A stretch of DNA of 64,000 nt from NCBI RefSeq assembly GCF_003349955.1, contig NZ_QLKQ01000011.1, positions 43,501-107,500 on the forward strand. The letters are read 5' to 3'. Position 1 is the stretch's first letter; every line of letters starts with the position of its first letter. Below are positions 24,870 to 36,597 of this stretch, one piece after another. The notes below the pieces were generated by a model. That model made no database searches and was not told the origin of the DNA. It was given only the letters and a program-made list of their open reading frames with translations. Source of the DNA: Azospirillum brasilense. Its GTDB lineage: Bacteria > Pseudomonadota > Alphaproteobacteria > Azospirillales > Azospirillaceae. Made by a program: the position numbers and the translations under genes.

Positions 24870-25232
24870 TTGCTCGCCGCCCTCATGTCCACCGGCCTCA
24901 TTTCCTCCGGTCTGGTCGCCGGAATGCTGATGACCGGCAACGTCATCGCCCAGGAAGTCAACAAGGAGTCGCTGTCCAACGACATCAAGGTGCAGCAGAG
25001 CCAGGAGCCGCCGCCCAACCAACAGGGTGTCCGCGCGCCCAAGTCCAGCACCAGCGACGAAACCCAGGGATCGCAGCTGCAGCAAGCCCTGGCCGACCTC
25101 CGCCGGGCGCCGCCCGATCTCCAGGGCAACCCGGTGCCGCGCCCCAACCAATGGGCCAGCGAACCCGACATGGGGCACGAGCCGACCCGCTCCGAGAACC
25201 CCTCCGACCTGAGCAGCCAGGAAGCCAAGTAG
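24870..25232 (+). CDS. putative secreted hypothetical protein, 120 aa
   Basis: It starts at TTG 24870, chosen because AAAGGAG lies about 9 bases upstream. The first 27 residues form a hydrophobic signal-like stretch ('LISSGLVAGMLMTGNVIAQ') with a plausible cleavage after IAQ. The mature part is hydrophilic, rich in Gln, Pro and Ser, and probably disordered. No family is recognised. It is divergent from the formate dehydrogenase operon and upstream of nadA. Confidence 0.55.
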   Translation: MLAALMSTGLISSGLVAGMLMTGNVIAQEVNKESLSNDIKVQQSQEPPPNQQGVRAPKSSTSDETQGSQLQQALADLRRAPPDLQGNPVPRPNQWASEPDMGHEPTRSENPSDLSSQEAK

Positions 25233-25272
25233 GCCGGGCCACGGACGATTCCCAAGGCGCATCCTTTTCCCC

Positions 25273-25318
25273 TTGATATGCTCCAATCGAGCATTTATGG
25301 TTTTGCTCACAGCGAGTA
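25273..25318 (+). promoter_or_regulatory. nadA promoter with two tandem palindromic operators
   Basis: TTGATA (25273-25278) and TATGGT (25296-25301), spaced by 17, look like -35 and -10 boxes. The palindrome TGCTC-N5-GAGCA (25279-25293) fills the spacer and a second, TGCTC-N5-GAGTA (25304-25318), covers the start-site region 25 bases on. This is typical of repression; a NadQ- or NrtR-type NAD regulator is a plausible ligand-sensing partner but is not in the window. Confidence 0.7.
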
Positions 25319-25333
25319 TTAAAGGAATGCGCC

Positions 25334-26344
25334 ATGCGCGATACCACCGGCCTTGCCTACACGCCCGACATCGCCGCGGCGACGCAGCCGATCTACGAGC
25401 GCATGAAGCGCGTGGTCCCCGCCGTCGAATGGCCGTTCCACGCCCCGCTGGTCCATGAGATCAACCGCCTGAAGCGCGAGCGCAACGCGGTGATCCTCGC
25501 CCACAACTACCAGACGCCGGAGATCTTCCACGGCGTGGCCGACATCGTCGGCGACAGCCTCGCCCTTGCCGCCCGTGCGACCGAGACCGACGCCGACGTG
25601 ATCGTTGTGGCCGGCGTGCATTTCATGGCGGAGACGGCGAAGCTGCTGAACCCGGCCAAGACGGTGCTGATCCCCGACACCGGAGCGGGCTGCTCGCTGG
25701 CCGAGTCGATCACCGCCGTCGACGTGCGGCTGCTGCGCGAGCGCTATCCGGGCGTACCGGTGGTCGCCTACGTCAACACCTCGGCCGACGTGAAGGCGGA
25801 GGTGGACATCTGCTGCACCTCCGGCAACGCGGTGGAGGTGGTGGAATCGCTGGGCGCGCCGCGCGTCATCATGCTGCCCGACGAGTATCTGGCGAAATAC
25901 GTCGCCACCCAGACCAGCGTCGAGATCATCGCCTGGAAGGGCCATTGCGAGGTGCACGAGCGCTTCACCGGCGACGAGATCCGCGAGTTCCGCGGGCGCT
26001 TCGACGAGCTGGTCGTCATCGCCCATCCGGAATGCCCGCCCGACGTCCTGGAAGCCGCCGACTTCGTCGGCTCCACCGCCCGCATGGTCGATTTCGTGGC
26101 GGACCGCCGCCCGCCGCGGGTGCTGATGGTCACCGAATGCTCGATGAGCGACAACATCGCCGCCGCCGCGCCGGAGACGGAGTTCGTGCGGCCCTGCAAC
26201 CTGTGCCCGCACATGAAGAAGATCACGCTGGCGAACATCCTGGACAGCCTGCGCACGCTGGAACCGCGGGTGACCATCGCACCGGAGGTCGCCGACCGCG
26301 CCCGCCGTTCGGTGGAACGGATGCTGGCCGTCAAGCCGCGCTGA
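25334..26344 (+). CDS. nadA: quinolinate synthase
   Basis: A 336-residue 4Fe-4S enzyme that condenses iminoaspartate with dihydroxyacetone phosphate to quinolinate, the first ring of NAD synthesis. '[22 protein letters not shown]' at residues 56-77 is the substrate-binding opening, '[10 protein letters not shown]' carries a cluster cysteine, and '[12 protein letters not shown]' near the C-terminus is typical. It is the first gene of nadA-nadB-nadC and lies behind the double operator. Confidence 0.96.
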   Translation: MRDTTGLAYTPDIAAATQPIYERMKRVVPAVEWPFHAPLVHEINRLKRERNAVILAHNYQTPEIFHGVADIVGDSLALAARATETDADVIVVAGVHFMAETAKLLNPAKTVLIPDTGAGCSLAESITAVDVRLLRERYPGVPVVAYVNTSADVKAEVDICCTSGNAVEVVESLGAPRVIMLPDEYLAKYVATQTSVEIIAWKGHCEVHERFTGDEIREFRGRFDELVVIAHPECPPDVLEAADFVGSTARMVDFVADRRPPRVLMVTECSMSDNIAAAAPETEFVRPCNLCPHMKKITLANILDSLRTLEPRVTIAPEVADRARRSVERMLAVKPR

Positions 26345-26350
26345 TCCCGC

Positions 26351-26473
26351 ATTCCCTCTCCCCTCTGGGGAGAGGGTCAGGGTGAGGGGGGTGCGCGTTA
26401 CGGTACGTCCGGCGAAAGCGCAACCCCCTCACCGGCCCTTCGGGCCACCCTCTCCCCGGAGGGGAGAGGGTTA
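26351..26473. repeat. REP/BIME-like palindromic repeat, family B (full length)
   Basis: CCCTCTCCCC...GGGGAGAGGG hairpins at both ends enclose a spacer with TGCGCGTT and GCGCAACCCCCTCACC, shared with the copy at 48003. It lies between nadA and nadB within the operon. Confidence 0.85.
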
Positions 26474-26498
26474 GATTCTCCATCACGAGAACCCGCCC

Positions 26499-28121
26499 AT
26501 GCCCACCCCTTACACGGTCCGCGATTCGGAGGTGGTCGTCATCGGTTCCGGCATGGCCGGGCTGACCGCCGCCCTGCATCTGGCGCCCCGCGCCGTCACT
26601 CTGCTGACCAAGACGCCGGACCTGCCGGGCGGCTCCAGCAACCACGCCCAGGGCGGCATCGCCGCCGCCATCGGCCCCGGCGACGGGCCGGAGGCGCACG
26701 CCGCCGACACGGTGGCCGCCGGCGCCGGCTTCGTGGACGCGAACCGCGCCCTGCTGCTGACCCGCGAGGGGGCGGAGCGGGTGCGGGCGCTGCTCCTCGC
26801 CGGGCTGCCCTTCGACCGCGACGCCGACGGCATGCCTCTGCTGGGGCGGGAGGCGGCGCACGGGGCGGCGCGCATCGTCCATGCCGGCGGCGACGCCACC
26901 GGGGCGACGCTGGTCGCGGCGCTGGCCGAGCGGGTGCGCGCCACCCCGTCGATCCGGGTGGAGAGCAACGCCTTCGCCGTCGATCTGGCGGTGCGCCACG
27001 GGCGGGTCTGCGGCGTGCTGGCCTGCCACGCCGAAGGTTGGGTGTTCCACCGCGCGCCGCGCGTGGTGCTGGCGACCGGCGGGGTCGGCGGGGCCTACGC
27101 CCGCACCACCAACCCGCCGGAGGCGACCGGCGACGGGCTGGCGCTGGCCGCGCGGGCCGGGGCGCTGCTCGCCGACGTCGAATTCGTGCAGTTCCACCCG
27201 ACGGCGCTCGCCGTGGACGCCGACCCCGCCCCGCTGCTGACCGAGGCGCTGCGCGGCGCCGGTGCGCTGCTGCTCGACCGGCGCGGGGTCCGTTTCATGG
27301 CGGCGGAGCACCCGCTGGCCGAGCTGGCGCCGCGCGACGTGGTGGCCCGCGCCATCGGCGCCCGCGTCGCGGCGGGGGAGCCGGTGCGGCTGGACCTGCG
27401 CCCGGCGCTGGCCGCTAGGCCGGACGGTTTCCCAACCGTGCTGGCGCTCTGCGCCGCCCATGGGCTGGACCCCTGGCGGGAGCCGGTGCCGGTCGCCCCG
27501 GCGGCGCATTACCACATGGGCGGGGTGGTCACCGATCCGGCCGGGCGGACCAGCCTGGACGGGCTGTGGGCCTGTGGCGAGGTCGCCTGCACCGGCGTCC
27601 ATGGCGCCAACCGGCTGGCCAGCAATTCCCTGCTTGAGGCGCTGGTGTTCGGCGCACGGGTGGCGCGCGACGTGGCCGGGCGGGATCTGCCGCCCCTGCC
27701 GCCCGTCGCCCTGCCCGATGCTCCGGCGGTCGCCGGCGAGATCGGAGCCGGCCTGCTCGACGCCATCACCGACGAATCCCGCCGCACGCTCTATCAGGGC
27801 GCCGGGCTGGTGCGCGACGGGGTGGGGCTGCTGGCCGCCCGACGCAAGCTGGACCGGCTCGCCGCGGCGCTCGACGCGCTGTGCGGCGTCGGCCCGGCGG
27901 ACCTCGCCGCCGTCCGCCGCTGGGGCGAGGCGCGCAACCGTCTGCTGGCCGGGCGGCTGATCGTCCACGCCGCCCTCGCCCGAACCGAAAGCCGCGGGGC
28001 GCATTTCCGCACCGATTTTCCGCAGGAAGACCCGGCGGCGCAGCGCCACCGCTTCACCCTCACCGACCTGACCGGGGCCGCCGGCCCCCTTTCCGGAGAC
28101 GCCGCATGCTCCATCCTCTGA
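26499..28121 (+). CDS. nadB: L-aspartate oxidase
   Basis: A 540-residue FAD enzyme that oxidises L-aspartate to iminoaspartate for NadA. The FAD dinucleotide motif '[13 protein letters not shown]' is at residues 14-26, '[15 protein letters not shown]' is the succinate-dehydrogenase-like substrate loop, and 'HYHMGGV' plus '[19 protein letters not shown]' complete the family pattern. Its last 16 bases overlap nadC. Confidence 0.96.
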   Translation: MPTPYTVRDSEVVVIGSGMAGLTAALHLAPRAVTLLTKTPDLPGGSSNHAQGGIAAAIGPGDGPEAHAADTVAAGAGFVDANRALLLTREGAERVRALLLAGLPFDRDADGMPLLGREAAHGAARIVHAGGDATGATLVAALAERVRATPSIRVESNAFAVDLAVRHGRVCGVLACHAEGWVFHRAPRVVLATGGVGGAYARTTNPPEATGDGLALAARAGALLADVEFVQFHPTALAVDADPAPLLTEALRGAGALLLDRRGVRFMAAEHPLAELAPRDVVARAIGARVAAGEPVRLDLRPALAARPDGFPTVLALCAAHGLDPWREPVPVAPAAHYHMGGVVTDPAGRTSLDGLWACGEVACTGVHGANRLASNSLLEALVFGARVARDVAGRDLPPLPPVALPDAPAVAGEIGAGLLDAITDESRRTLYQGAGLVRDGVGLLAARRKLDRLAAALDALCGVGPADLAAVRRWGEARNRLLAGRLIVHAALARTESRGAHFRTDFPQEDPAAQRHRFTLTDLTGAAGPLSGDAACSIL

Positions 28122-28939
28122 CCTTCGAACCGATCGTCCGCGCCGCCCTGGCGGAGGACCTCGGGCGGGCCGGCGACATCACCACCGACAGCATCGTCCC
28201 GGCGGACGCCGTGGCGACGGCGCGGGTGGCCGCCCGCAGGGACGGGCGCGTCGCCGGCCTGGAGGTCGCCCTGTCCGCCTTCCGCACCCTCGACCCGGCG
28301 GCGGAGCTGCGGGTGGAGCATGGCGACGGCGCCGACGTGGCCCCCGGCGCCACCATCGCCACCGTGACGGGCCGCGCCCGCGCCCTGCTGACGGCGGAGC
28401 GCACGGCGCTGAACATCCTGGGCCGCCTGTCCGGCATCGCCACCGCCACCCGCGCGCTGGTGCGCGAGGTCGAGGGCACCCGCGCCCGCATCGTCTGCAC
28501 CCGCAAGACCACCCCCGGCCTGCGCGTCCTGGAGAAGCACGCGGTGCGGCTGGGCGGTGGCTTCAACCACCGCTTCGGGCTCGACGACGCGGTTCTGGTC
28601 AAGGACAACCACATCGCCGTGGCCGGAGGCATCCGCCCGGCGGTCGAGCGCGTCCGCGCCGCCATCGGCCACATGGTGAAGGTTGAGGTCGAGGTGGACA
28701 CGCTGGCGCAGCTGGAGGAACTGCTGACCCTGCCGGTCGACGTCGTCCTGCTCGACAACATGGACCCGCAGACACTGCGCCGCGCCGTCGCCATGGTGGA
28801 CGGCCGCATGGTGACGGAGGCGTCGGGCAACGTCACCCTGTCCACCGTCCGCGCCATCGCCGAGGCTGGCGTCGACATGATCTCGGTCGGCTGGCTGACC
28901 CACAGCGCGCCGAATCTCGACATCGGGCTCGACATGTAA
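28106..28939 (+). CDS. nadC: nicotinate-nucleotide pyrophosphorylase (quinolinate phosphoribosyltransferase)
   Basis: A 277-residue enzyme that converts quinolinate and PRPP to nicotinate mononucleotide and CO2. '[14 protein letters not shown]' opens the protein, '[21 protein letters not shown]' carries the substrate-binding Arg/Lys/His set, and 'VLVKDNHI' and 'LLDNM' are typical. ATG 28106 lies inside the end of nadB in another frame (16-base overlap). Confidence 0.96.
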   Translation: MLHPLTFEPIVRAALAEDLGRAGDITTDSIVPADAVATARVAARRDGRVAGLEVALSAFRTLDPAAELRVEHGDGADVAPGATIATVTGRARALLTAERTALNILGRLSGIATATRALVREVEGTRARIVCTRKTTPGLRVLEKHAVRLGGGFNHRFGLDDAVLVKDNHIAVAGGIRPAVERVRAAIGHMVKVEVEVDTLAQLEELLTLPVDVVLLDNMDPQTLRRAVAMVDGRMVTEASGNVTLSTVRAIAEAGVDMISVGWLTHSAPNLDIGLDM

Positions 28940-28951
28940 GGTACTGAATGG

Positions 28952-28974
28952 GGAGGGGACGCACCGTCCCCTCC
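28952..28974. terminator. hairpin between convergent nadC and small glf-linked gene
   Basis: GGAGGGGACG and CGTCCCCTCC form a perfect 10-bp stem with loop CAC, 12 bases after the nadC stop. No T-run follows, so it may be a weak terminator or an mRNA 3' end. Confidence 0.6.
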
Positions 28975-28990
28975 TCCCGGAACCCGGCTC

Positions 28991-29158
28991 TCAGTGCCCC
29001 ATGAAGTTCCGGTACTGCACGGTGTTGTCCTCGCTCAGCCGGACCGAGGGGGCGGCGTAGGTCTGGTCGGCGGTGCGGCCGAGCGTGCCTTCCAGGATCA
29101 CGCTGGCGCCGATGGCGAGGACCACGGCGGTGGCCAGGGCCATTCCGAACGCTTTCAT
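28991..29158 (-). CDS. small exported or membrane-anchored hypothetical protein, 55 aa
   Basis: A 55-residue protein with one hydrophobic N-terminal segment ('GMALATAVVLAIGASVILEG', residues 5-24) and a short polar tail. It is either a signal peptide plus small mature peptide or a single-pass membrane protein. Its ATG overlaps the glf stop (ATGA), so it is translated with glf. No family recognised. Confidence 0.6.
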   Translation of the reverse strand: MKAFGMALATAVVLAIGASVILEGTLGRTADQTYAAPSVRLSEDNTVQYRNFMGH

Positions 29159-30408
29159 GAGGCTTCCCTCCTGCTGTGGACCGGAGCGGCCGGTTGGGCG
29201 GCCTGTGGAGCGGCGCCGATCCCGGAAATGCCGCGCGCGCCCTCCGCCACAGCACCCTCGGCCTTGGCGATGCGGGTGTAGAGCGCCAGCGCCTGCGCCA
29301 CCACCTGATCCATGTTGTAGTAGCGGTAGGTCGCCAGCCGCCCGACGAAATGGACGTTCGGCGTGGCGTCGGCCAGCTCCTGGTACTTGCGGTAGAGGGC
29401 GGCGTTCTCCGCGCGGGGGATCGGGTAGTATGGGTCGCCCTCCGCCGACGGGTATTCGTAGGTCAGGCTGGTTTTTGGGTTGGTCTGGCCGGTCAGGTGC
29501 TTGTATTCGGTGATGCGGGTGTGCGGCACCTCCTCGCCGGGGTAGTTCACCACGGCGACGGGCTGGAACCACTCCTGGTCCACCGTCTCGTGCCGGAAGG
29601 TCAGCGAACGGTAGGGGAGCTTGCCGAACCGGTATTCGAAATACTCGTCCACCGGGCCGGTGAAGATCAGGTTGCGGTAGCGTGCGTCCTTCACCACGTC
29701 GCGGAAATCGGCGCCCAGGCGGATGGTGATGTTCGGGTGGTCGAGCATGGTCTCGAACATCCGCGTGTAGCCGTGCAGCGGCATCTTCTGGAAGCTGTCG
29801 CCGAAATAGCGGTCGTCGTCGTTGGTCCGCGTCGGCACGCGCGCCGTCACCGCCTTGTCGAGGTCCGACGGGTCGAGGCCCCATTGCTTGCGGGTGTAGC
29901 CGCGGAAGAACTTCTCATACAGCTCCCGCCCGACAGCGCCGACCACCACGTCCTCCGAGGTGCGGACGTCGGCCACCGGTTCGGCGCGGCTCTTCAGAAA
30001 CGCCGCCACGCCGGCCTCGTCGAGGTCCAAGCCGTAGAGTTTGTTGACCGTCGTCCGGTTGATCGGAATGGGAACCAGCTGCTTGTCCACATGGGCGAGC
30101 ACCCGATGCTCGTAGGGACGCCACTGGGTGAAGCGCGACAGATAGTCCGCCACCGGCTGCGAATTGGTGTGGAAGATGTGCGGGCCGTAGCGATGGATCA
30201 GCACGCCCGCGTCGTCATGATGGTCGTAGGCGTTGCCGCCGATGTGCGGGCGCCGGTCGATCAGCAGCACCCGCTTGTTCAGCCCCGCCGCCAGCCGCTC
30301 CGCCAGCACGCTGCCGGCGAAACCGGCGCCGACGATCAGGTAATCGAAGACCGCCGGCCCGTCCGTCCGCCCCACATAAGCCGGAGCGGCTCCATCGAAA
30401 TCACGCAT
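29155..30408 (-). CDS. glf: UDP-galactopyranose mutase
   Basis: A 417-residue flavoenzyme that interconverts UDP-galactopyranose and UDP-galactofuranose for cell-surface glycans. The FAD motif 'YLIVGAGFAGSVLAERLA' is at residues 23-40, followed by 'RPHIGGNAYDHHDDAGVLIH', 'YGPHIFHTN' and 'FRGYTRKQWGLDPSDL'. The C-terminal 40 residues are Ala/Gln/Pro-rich and look like an extension. No glycosyltransferase genes adjoin it. Confidence 0.94.
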   Translation of the reverse strand: MRDFDGAAPAYVGRTDGPAVFDYLIVGAGFAGSVLAERLAAGLNKRVLLIDRRPHIGGNAYDHHDDAGVLIHRYGPHIFHTNSQPVADYLSRFTQWRPYEHRVLAHVDKQLVPIPINRTTVNKLYGLDLDEAGVAAFLKSRAEPVADVRTSEDVVVGAVGRELYEKFFRGYTRKQWGLDPSDLDKAVTARVPTRTNDDDRYFGDSFQKMPLHGYTRMFETMLDHPNITIRLGADFRDVVKDARYRNLIFTGPVDEYFEYRFGKLPYRSLTFRHETVDQEWFQPVAVVNYPGEEVPHTRITEYKHLTGQTNPKTSLTYEYPSAEGDPYYPIPRAENAALYRKYQELADATPNVHFVGRLATYRYYNMDQVVAQALALYTRIAKAEGAVAEGARGISGIGAAPQAAQPAAPVHSRREAS

Positions 30409-30533
30409 AAGCTCTGCCTTCCTCGTCCCGCCAAAAGGCGGACGAGCGGGGCAAGCCGTCCGGCGCCCCACCCGTCCGCACATCCTGCGAACGGTGGAAG
30501 CCGCCGGTGGTTCCGGACGAAGACGGTGGAGAC

Positions 30534-30559
30534 GGAGGTACCCGAAGCTGGGTACCTCC
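30534..30559. terminator. strong hairpin downstream of guaC
   Basis: GGAGGTACCC and GGGTACCTCC form a perfect 10-bp stem with a 6-base loop, starting 7 bases beyond the guaC stop. There is no T-run on the minus strand; it may stabilise or end the guaC transcript. Confidence 0.6.
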
Positions 30560-30566
30560 CGCGGTG

Positions 30567-31610
30567 TCAGCCTCCGAAGACGGTGTTGAGCTGCGCGCCG
30601 ACGCGGACGAAGGTGGTCCGCTTCGACACCTCCTTCAGCTTGGTGGCGCCGATGTAGGTCATCATGCTGCGCACGCCGCCCATGATCTCCTGCATCGTGC
30701 CGTCGATCGGCCCGCGGTAGGGGACCTCCACGGTCTTGCCCTCCGACGCGCGGTAGGAGGCGACGCCGCCCGCGTACTTGTGCATCGCCGTGTCGGACGA
30801 CATGCCGTAGAAGGTCATCGCCACCGGCACCTTTTGCCCGCCGCGCTCCTCGTAACGGATGTCGCCCTCGCACTCGTCGTGGCCGGCCAGCATGCCGCCG
30901 AGCATCACGAAGTCCGCCCCGGCGCCGTAGGCCTTGGAGATGTCGCCCGGCACCGTGCAGCCGCCGTCGCCGCAGACCTGCCCCTTCAGCCCGTGCGCGG
31001 CGTCGGCGCATTCGATGATGGCGGAGAGCTGTGGATAGCCGACGCCGGTCATCTTGCGCGTCGTGCAGACCGACCCCGGACCGATGCCGACCTTGATGAT
31101 GTCGGCCCCGGCGAGCACCAGCGCCTCGGTCATGTCGCCGGTCACCACGTTGCCAGCCATGATGACCATGTCCGGGTTCTCCGTCCGCAACCGGCTGATG
31201 ACGCGCACGAAGCGCTCCGTGTAGCCGTTGGCGACGTCCAGGCAGAGCTTGCCCACCGGGGCCTTGGCCTTCACCGCCTGGAACTTGTCGTAGTCGGCCT
31301 CGGTCGTGCCCAGCGAGTAGAAGACGTTGGCCGTGTCCTCGTCGCGGAAGAAAGAAATCAGGGCTTCCGCCGGATAGTGCTTGTGCAGCGCGGTCATCGC
31401 GCCGAAGCGCGACAGGGCGCGGGCGACGGCCATGGTGCCGACCACGTCCATGTTGGCCGCGATCAGCGGAAAGCCCGTCCATTCCAGCCCGCTGTGGACG
31501 AAGCGGAAGGTCCGCTCGATGTCCACGTCGTTGCGGCTTTCCAGGGTGCTGCGCTTCGGGCGGATCAGCACATCCTTGAAGTCCAGCTTCAGATCGTTCT
31601 CGATGATCAC
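30567..31610 (-). CDS. guaC: GMP reductase
   Basis: A 347-residue IMPDH-family enzyme that deaminates GMP to IMP with NADPH. The catalytic Cys182 lies in '[17 protein letters not shown]', and 'MDVVGTM' and 'ALHKHYP' in the first 80 residues are typical of GuaC. The length equals E. coli GuaC and there are no CBS domains, which excludes GuaB. It sits next to the purine-catabolism genes, which fits a purine-salvage context. Confidence 0.94.
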   Translation of the reverse strand: MIIENDLKLDFKDVLIRPKRSTLESRNDVDIERTFRFVHSGLEWTGFPLIAANMDVVGTMAVARALSRFGAMTALHKHYPAEALISFFRDEDTANVFYSLGTTEADYDKFQAVKAKAPVGKLCLDVANGYTERFVRVISRLRTENPDMVIMAGNVVTGDMTEALVLAGADIIKVGIGPGSVCTTRKMTGVGYPQLSAIIECADAAHGLKGQVCGDGGCTVPGDISKAYGAGADFVMLGGMLAGHDECEGDIRYEERGGQKVPVAMTFYGMSSDTAMHKYAGGVASYRASEGKTVEVPYRGPIDGTMQEIMGGVRSMMTYIGATKLKEVSKRTTFVRVGAQLNTVFGG

Positions 31611-31644
31611 CGGCGGGTCGTCCTTGTTGTTGTGGGGAGGGCCG

Positions 31645-31736
31645 TTGCCCCCTCCCCGGCCCTCCCCCGCTTCGCAGGGGAGGGAGAGTAAAGTCCCCTC
31701 CCCTGCGAAGCGGGGGAGGGTTAGGGTGGGGGCAAG
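31645..31736. repeat. REP/BIME-like palindromic repeat, family A
   Basis: CCCTCCCCCGCTTCGCAGGG and its inverted partner, with outer TTGCCCCCTCCCC and GGGTGGGGGCAA arms, lie between the M20 hydrolase gene and guaC. This is one of the cleanest family A copies. Confidence 0.88.
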
Positions 31737-31754
31737 GTCAGCACCAGTGCAGCC

Positions 31755-32998
31755 TCACCCCTCCCCCAACACCTCCAACAGCGACAGCGCCACAACCTCC
31801 GTCGCCTTGAACAGGTCGGACAGCGGCAGGCGCTCGTCGGCGCGGTGGGCGTTGGCCTCCTCGATGGTGTGGGGGCCGGCGCCGAACAGGGCGATGGGCA
31901 CGCCCGCGTCGGAGTAATGGCGCGCGTCGGTGTAGAGCGGCACGCCCTTGGTCTCCACCGGCTCACCCATGACGCGGCTGGCGTGGGCGCAGAGAACGGT
32001 GGCCAACCGGTCGGTGCCGGGCAGCGGGGTCAGCGGGCGGGCCAGCAGGACGCGGCGGACCTCGACGCGGGCCTTCGGGAAAGCCGTGGCCGCCTCGGCG
32101 ATGACCGCGCGCAACGTCTCCTCCACCGTTTCCGGCGCCTCCTCCGGGATCATGCGGCGGTCGAGGCGCAGGGTCACGCGGTCGGGGACGACGTTGGTGT
32201 TGATGCCGCCCTTGATGAGGCCGACCGTCAACTGCGGCGAGCCGATGCCGCCCACCGCCGATACGGTGCCGGCATAGCCCTTGCGGTGTTCGTAGAGCGC
32301 GCCGAGGATCGCCGTGGTCGCCTCCAGCGCGTCGATGCCGGTCATCGGCAGGGCGGCGTGGGCGGACTTGCCGGTGACCTCGACCTCCAGATGCAGGCAG
32401 CCGTTGTGCGCGGTGACGACACCGTAGCTGAAGCCCGCGGCGATGGCGAGGTCCGGCTTGGTCAGCCCCTCGTCGAGCAGCCATTTCGGCCCGATCTCGC
32501 CGCCCGCCTCCTCGTCATAGGTCAGGTGCAGCTCCACCGTGCCGCGGTCCAGCCCGGCCTTTTCCAACGCCAGCAGCGCGTAGGTGTAGGTGACGAAGTC
32601 CGACTTCGAGACGGCGACGCCGCGCCCGTACATCCAGCCGTCCACCACCTCCGCCCCATAGGGGTCGCGGGTCCAGCCCTCGCCCGGCGGCACCACGTCG
32701 CCGTGGGCGTTCAGCGCCACGGTCGGCCCGTCGCCGAAGCGGCGGCGCACGATCAGGTTGGTGGCGGAGATCATGCCGTTGGCCCGCACCAGCTCTGCCG
32801 GGACCGGGTGGCGCTCCACCGTCAGGCCCATGGCCTCCAGCAGTTCGGCGGCGCGCTCCGCGTGGGGCGCGCAGTCGCCGGCCGGGTTGTCGGAGGGCAC
32901 CTTGACCAGTTCGGCCAGGAAGCGGACCTGCGCGTCGCGGGTCTGCTCCAGGAACGCGCGGATGGCCTGTTGGGCGGTATCGGTCCGGACGGTATCGG

Positions 32999-33002
<4 letters not shown>
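31755..33002 (-). CDS. M20 family metallohydrolase in the purine-catabolism operon
   Basis: A 415-residue M20 protein. Metal-site motifs are 'LNAHGDVVPPG' and 'YDEEAGGEIG'; the GRG-x-D motif is altered to 'GRGVAVSKSDFV'. The dimerisation domain contains 'GKSAHAALP'. ATG 33002 overlaps the end of the allantoate-amidohydrolase-like gene (ATGA). In this operon it may act on a ureide or an N-carbamoyl product, but the substrate is not shown by the sequence. Confidence 0.82.
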
Positions 33003-34236
<1,234 letters not shown>

Positions 34237-34240
<4 letters not shown>

Positions 34241-34749
34241 GGGAGGATGTCCTTGGGCAGCAAATCCTTGAGGCGCAGCCACGTGATGCGCTCGACCTGG
34301 GCCAGCGCCGTGGCGAACTCCTCCTCCGGGCCGTTGGACAGGCGGGTCTCGAAGGCTTCCAGGATGTCGGCGCGGCTGCGGCCCTTGACCGCCAGAATGA
34401 AGGGGAAACCGAAGCGCGCCTTGTAGGCGTCGTTCAATTCGGTGAAGCGGGCGAACTCCTCCGGCGTACAGCGGTCCAGCCCGGCGCTGGCCTGCTCCGC
34501 CGTGCTGTCGGCGGTCAGCTCGCCGCGCAGCGCCAGCCGGCCCGCCAGATCGGGGTGGGCGTTCAGCAGCGCCAGCTTCCGCTCATGGCCGGCGGCGCGC
34601 AGGACGGCGACCATCGCGGCGTGCAAGCCCTCCGCGTCGTCCGGCACGGTTCCGGCATCCCAGGCGCCTTCGGCGACCCAAGGCGAATGTTCGAACACGC
34701 CGCCGAATCGGGCGACGAAACTTGCACGGTCCATCTCGCTCGGTCGCAT
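34237..34749 (-). CDS. uraD: OHCU decarboxylase
   Basis: A 170-residue all-helical enzyme that decarboxylates 2-oxo-4-hydroxy-4-carboxy-5-ureidoimidazoline to S-allantoin. 'LLNAHPDLAGRLA' holds the catalytic His of the HPDLA motif, and 'FNxxYxxRFGFPFI'-like 'LNDAYKARFGFPFILAVKG' follows. ATG 34749 gives the usual length; ATG 34734 is an alternative. It heads the operon with the allantoate and M20 hydrolases. Confidence 0.93.
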
Positions 34750-34912
34750 CCCGGCCTTCCCTGATCGGTCCCCTGCCCCGCAGCATACCCGCAATCGCCG
34801 AGGTCCGCTTTTTCGATCCGTTTGAAAGTCTTTTTGCCCAGCCCCCGTTCAGAGTGCGCGGCGGTGCGGTATAAGCTGTCCTCGCGGCATTCCACGGCGA
34901 GGAGAGAGACCC

Positions 34913-35275
34913 ATGTCCGGAAGCGGGCGCCTGACCACCCATGTTCTCGACACGACGCACGGACGGCCCGGCGCCGGGATCGCCGTCACCCTCTACCGCA
35001 TCGACGGGGAGCGGCGGGAGCGGCTGACCCAGACCCGCACCAACGCCGACGGGCGCTGCGACGCGCCGCTCCTCGCCGGGGCCGACCTGACGCCGGGCGT
35101 CTATGAGCTGGTGTTCGAGGCCGGCGCCTATTTCCGCGCCTCCGGCCTGGAGATCGTCGAACCCGCCTTCCTCGACGTGGTGCCGATCCGCTTCGGCGTC
35201 GCCAACGCGGACCAGCATTATCACGTGCCGCTGCTCGTCTCCCCCTACAGCTACTCGACCTACCGGGGAAGCTGA
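34913..35275 (+). CDS. hiuH: 5-hydroxyisourate hydrolase (transthyretin-like)
   Basis: A 120-residue transthyretin-related protein that opens 5-hydroxyisourate to OHCU. The three signatures are visible: '[14 protein letters not shown]' (catalytic His), 'RTNADGRCD' (catalytic Arg) and the C-terminal 'YRGS'. There is no periplasmic signal. It is divergent from uraD and its last 16 bases overlap the 3' end of puuD on the other strand. Confidence 0.95.
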   Translation: MSGSGRLTTHVLDTTHGRPGAGIAVTLYRIDGERRERLTQTRTNADGRCDAPLLAGADLTPGVYELVFEAGAYFRASGLEIVEPAFLDVVPIRFGVANADQHYHVPLLVSPYSYSTYRGS

Positions 35276-36450
35276 TCGGTCCAGGCGGCGAGCAGGCGGC
35301 GCTCCTCCGGCGTGATCCCGGTGACGTTGCCGGGGGGCATCGCGTCGGACAGCGCCGCCCAGACGCGGATCTGGGAGGCGTGCCGGCCGATCGCCTCCGC
35401 GCTGTCCAGCATCACGCCGCGCGGCGGAACGCCGATCCCCTCCCACACCGGCTGCGCCGCGTGGCACATGGAGCAGCGGGAGAGCACCACCTCCTCCACC
35501 TGCGCGAACTCGACCTTGTCCGACGCGGCGGCGGCGCTCTCGGTCCGCGTGCCGGCGGCGCTCAGGACCACGATGACGGCGACGCCCGCGGCGGCAACCG
35601 CCCAGGTCCACCAGGGCGTCGGCTTGCCGGCGTGGCGGCTGTTGAAGAAGTGGCGGATCACCGCCCCCACCACCAGCACCACCGCCACGATCACCCAGCT
35701 GTAGCGCGTGCCGAAGGCCAGCGGGTAGTGGTTGGAGATCATCAGGAAGACGACCGGCAGCGTCAGGTAATTGTTGTGCAGGGAGCGCTGCTTGGCCTGC
35801 TTGCCCAGCGCCGGGTCGGGCACCTGCCCCGCCTTCATGGCGGCGACGGCCTTGGTCTGGTTGGGGATGATGATGCGGAAGACGTTGGCCGACATCATCG
35901 TGCCGATCAGCGCACCGACATGCAGCATCGCCGCCCGCCCGCTGAAGACGTGGCTGAGGCCCCAGGCGACCAGCACCAGGAAGACGAAGCCCGCCGCCGC
36001 CAGCTTCACATCGTCCTTGCCCAGCGGCGACTTGCACAGCCGGTCATAGACGTGCCAGCCCATGCCGAGCGCGCCCAGGCTGAGCAGCACCGCGCCCCAC
36101 CAGGGAATGTCCAGCACCGCCGGGTCGATCATGTAGAGTTCGGCGCCGTGGTAGTAGAGCACCGACAGCAGGCAGAAGCCGCTGAGCCAGGTGGCGTAGG
36201 CTTCCCATTTGAACCAGGTCAGCTTCTCCGGCAGTTCCGGCGGGGCGACCGTGTATTTCATCATGTTGTAGAAGCCCCCGCCGTGGACCTGCCACGCCTC
36301 CCCCGCCACGCCGTTGGGCAGGCCGTCGCGCCGCCGCAGGGACAGGTCGAGGTGGATGAAGTAGAAGCTCGACCCGATCCAGGCGATGGCCGTGATGACG
36401 TGCAGCCAGCGCACCAGAAAATTGACCCACTCCCAGACGATCGGCTCCAT
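35260..36450 (-). CDS. puuD: membrane urate oxidase PuuD with C-terminal cytochrome c domain
   Basis: A 396-residue PuuD-type urate hydroxylase that feeds 5-hydroxyisourate to HiuH. It has about eight membrane helices, beginning with '[20 protein letters not shown]', and then a cytochrome c domain with 'CSMCH' at residues 326-330 and a probable axial Met in '[10 protein letters not shown]' near residue 371. Electrons should pass to the respiratory chain, unlike soluble uricases. ATG 36450 is chosen over an upstream ATG 33 bases earlier because the protein then starts at '[10 protein letters not shown]'. Confidence 0.93.
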   Translation of the reverse strand: MEPIVWEWVNFLVRWLHVITAIAWIGSSFYFIHLDLSLRRRDGLPNGVAGEAWQVHGGGFYNMMKYTVAPPELPEKLTWFKWEAYATWLSGFCLLSVLYYHGAELYMIDPAVLDIPWWGAVLLSLGALGMGWHVYDRLCKSPLGKDDVKLAAAGFVFLVLVAWGLSHVFSGRAAMLHVGALIGTMMSANVFRIIIPNQTKAVAAMKAGQVPDPALGKQAKQRSLHNNYLTLPVVFLMISNHYPLAFGTRYSWVIVAVVLVVGAVIRHFFNSRHAGKPTPWWTWAVAAAGVAVIVVLSAAGTRTESAAAASDKVEFAQVEEVVLSRCSMCHAAQPVWEGIGVPPRGVMLDSAEAIGRHASQIRVWAALSDAMPPGNVTGITPEERRLLAAWTDQLPR

Positions 36451-36597
36451 GCGTCGCGGCCTCTTCCGTTCGGTGATCCCCACCCTGAACTCTACGGTTG
36501 CCGCAGCGCAGCGGGGAAGCGGATGCGTGCGCCAGCACTTTCAAAAAAAACGGAAAGGTGGGAGGATTCCCCAGGGCGTGTGGGGAAAGGGCCAAGC

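Noticed and set aside
26351..26473. CRISPR-like array in the repeated hairpins
   Set aside because: The repeats are palindromic, one unit per site and dispersed, with no regular spacers or cas genes.
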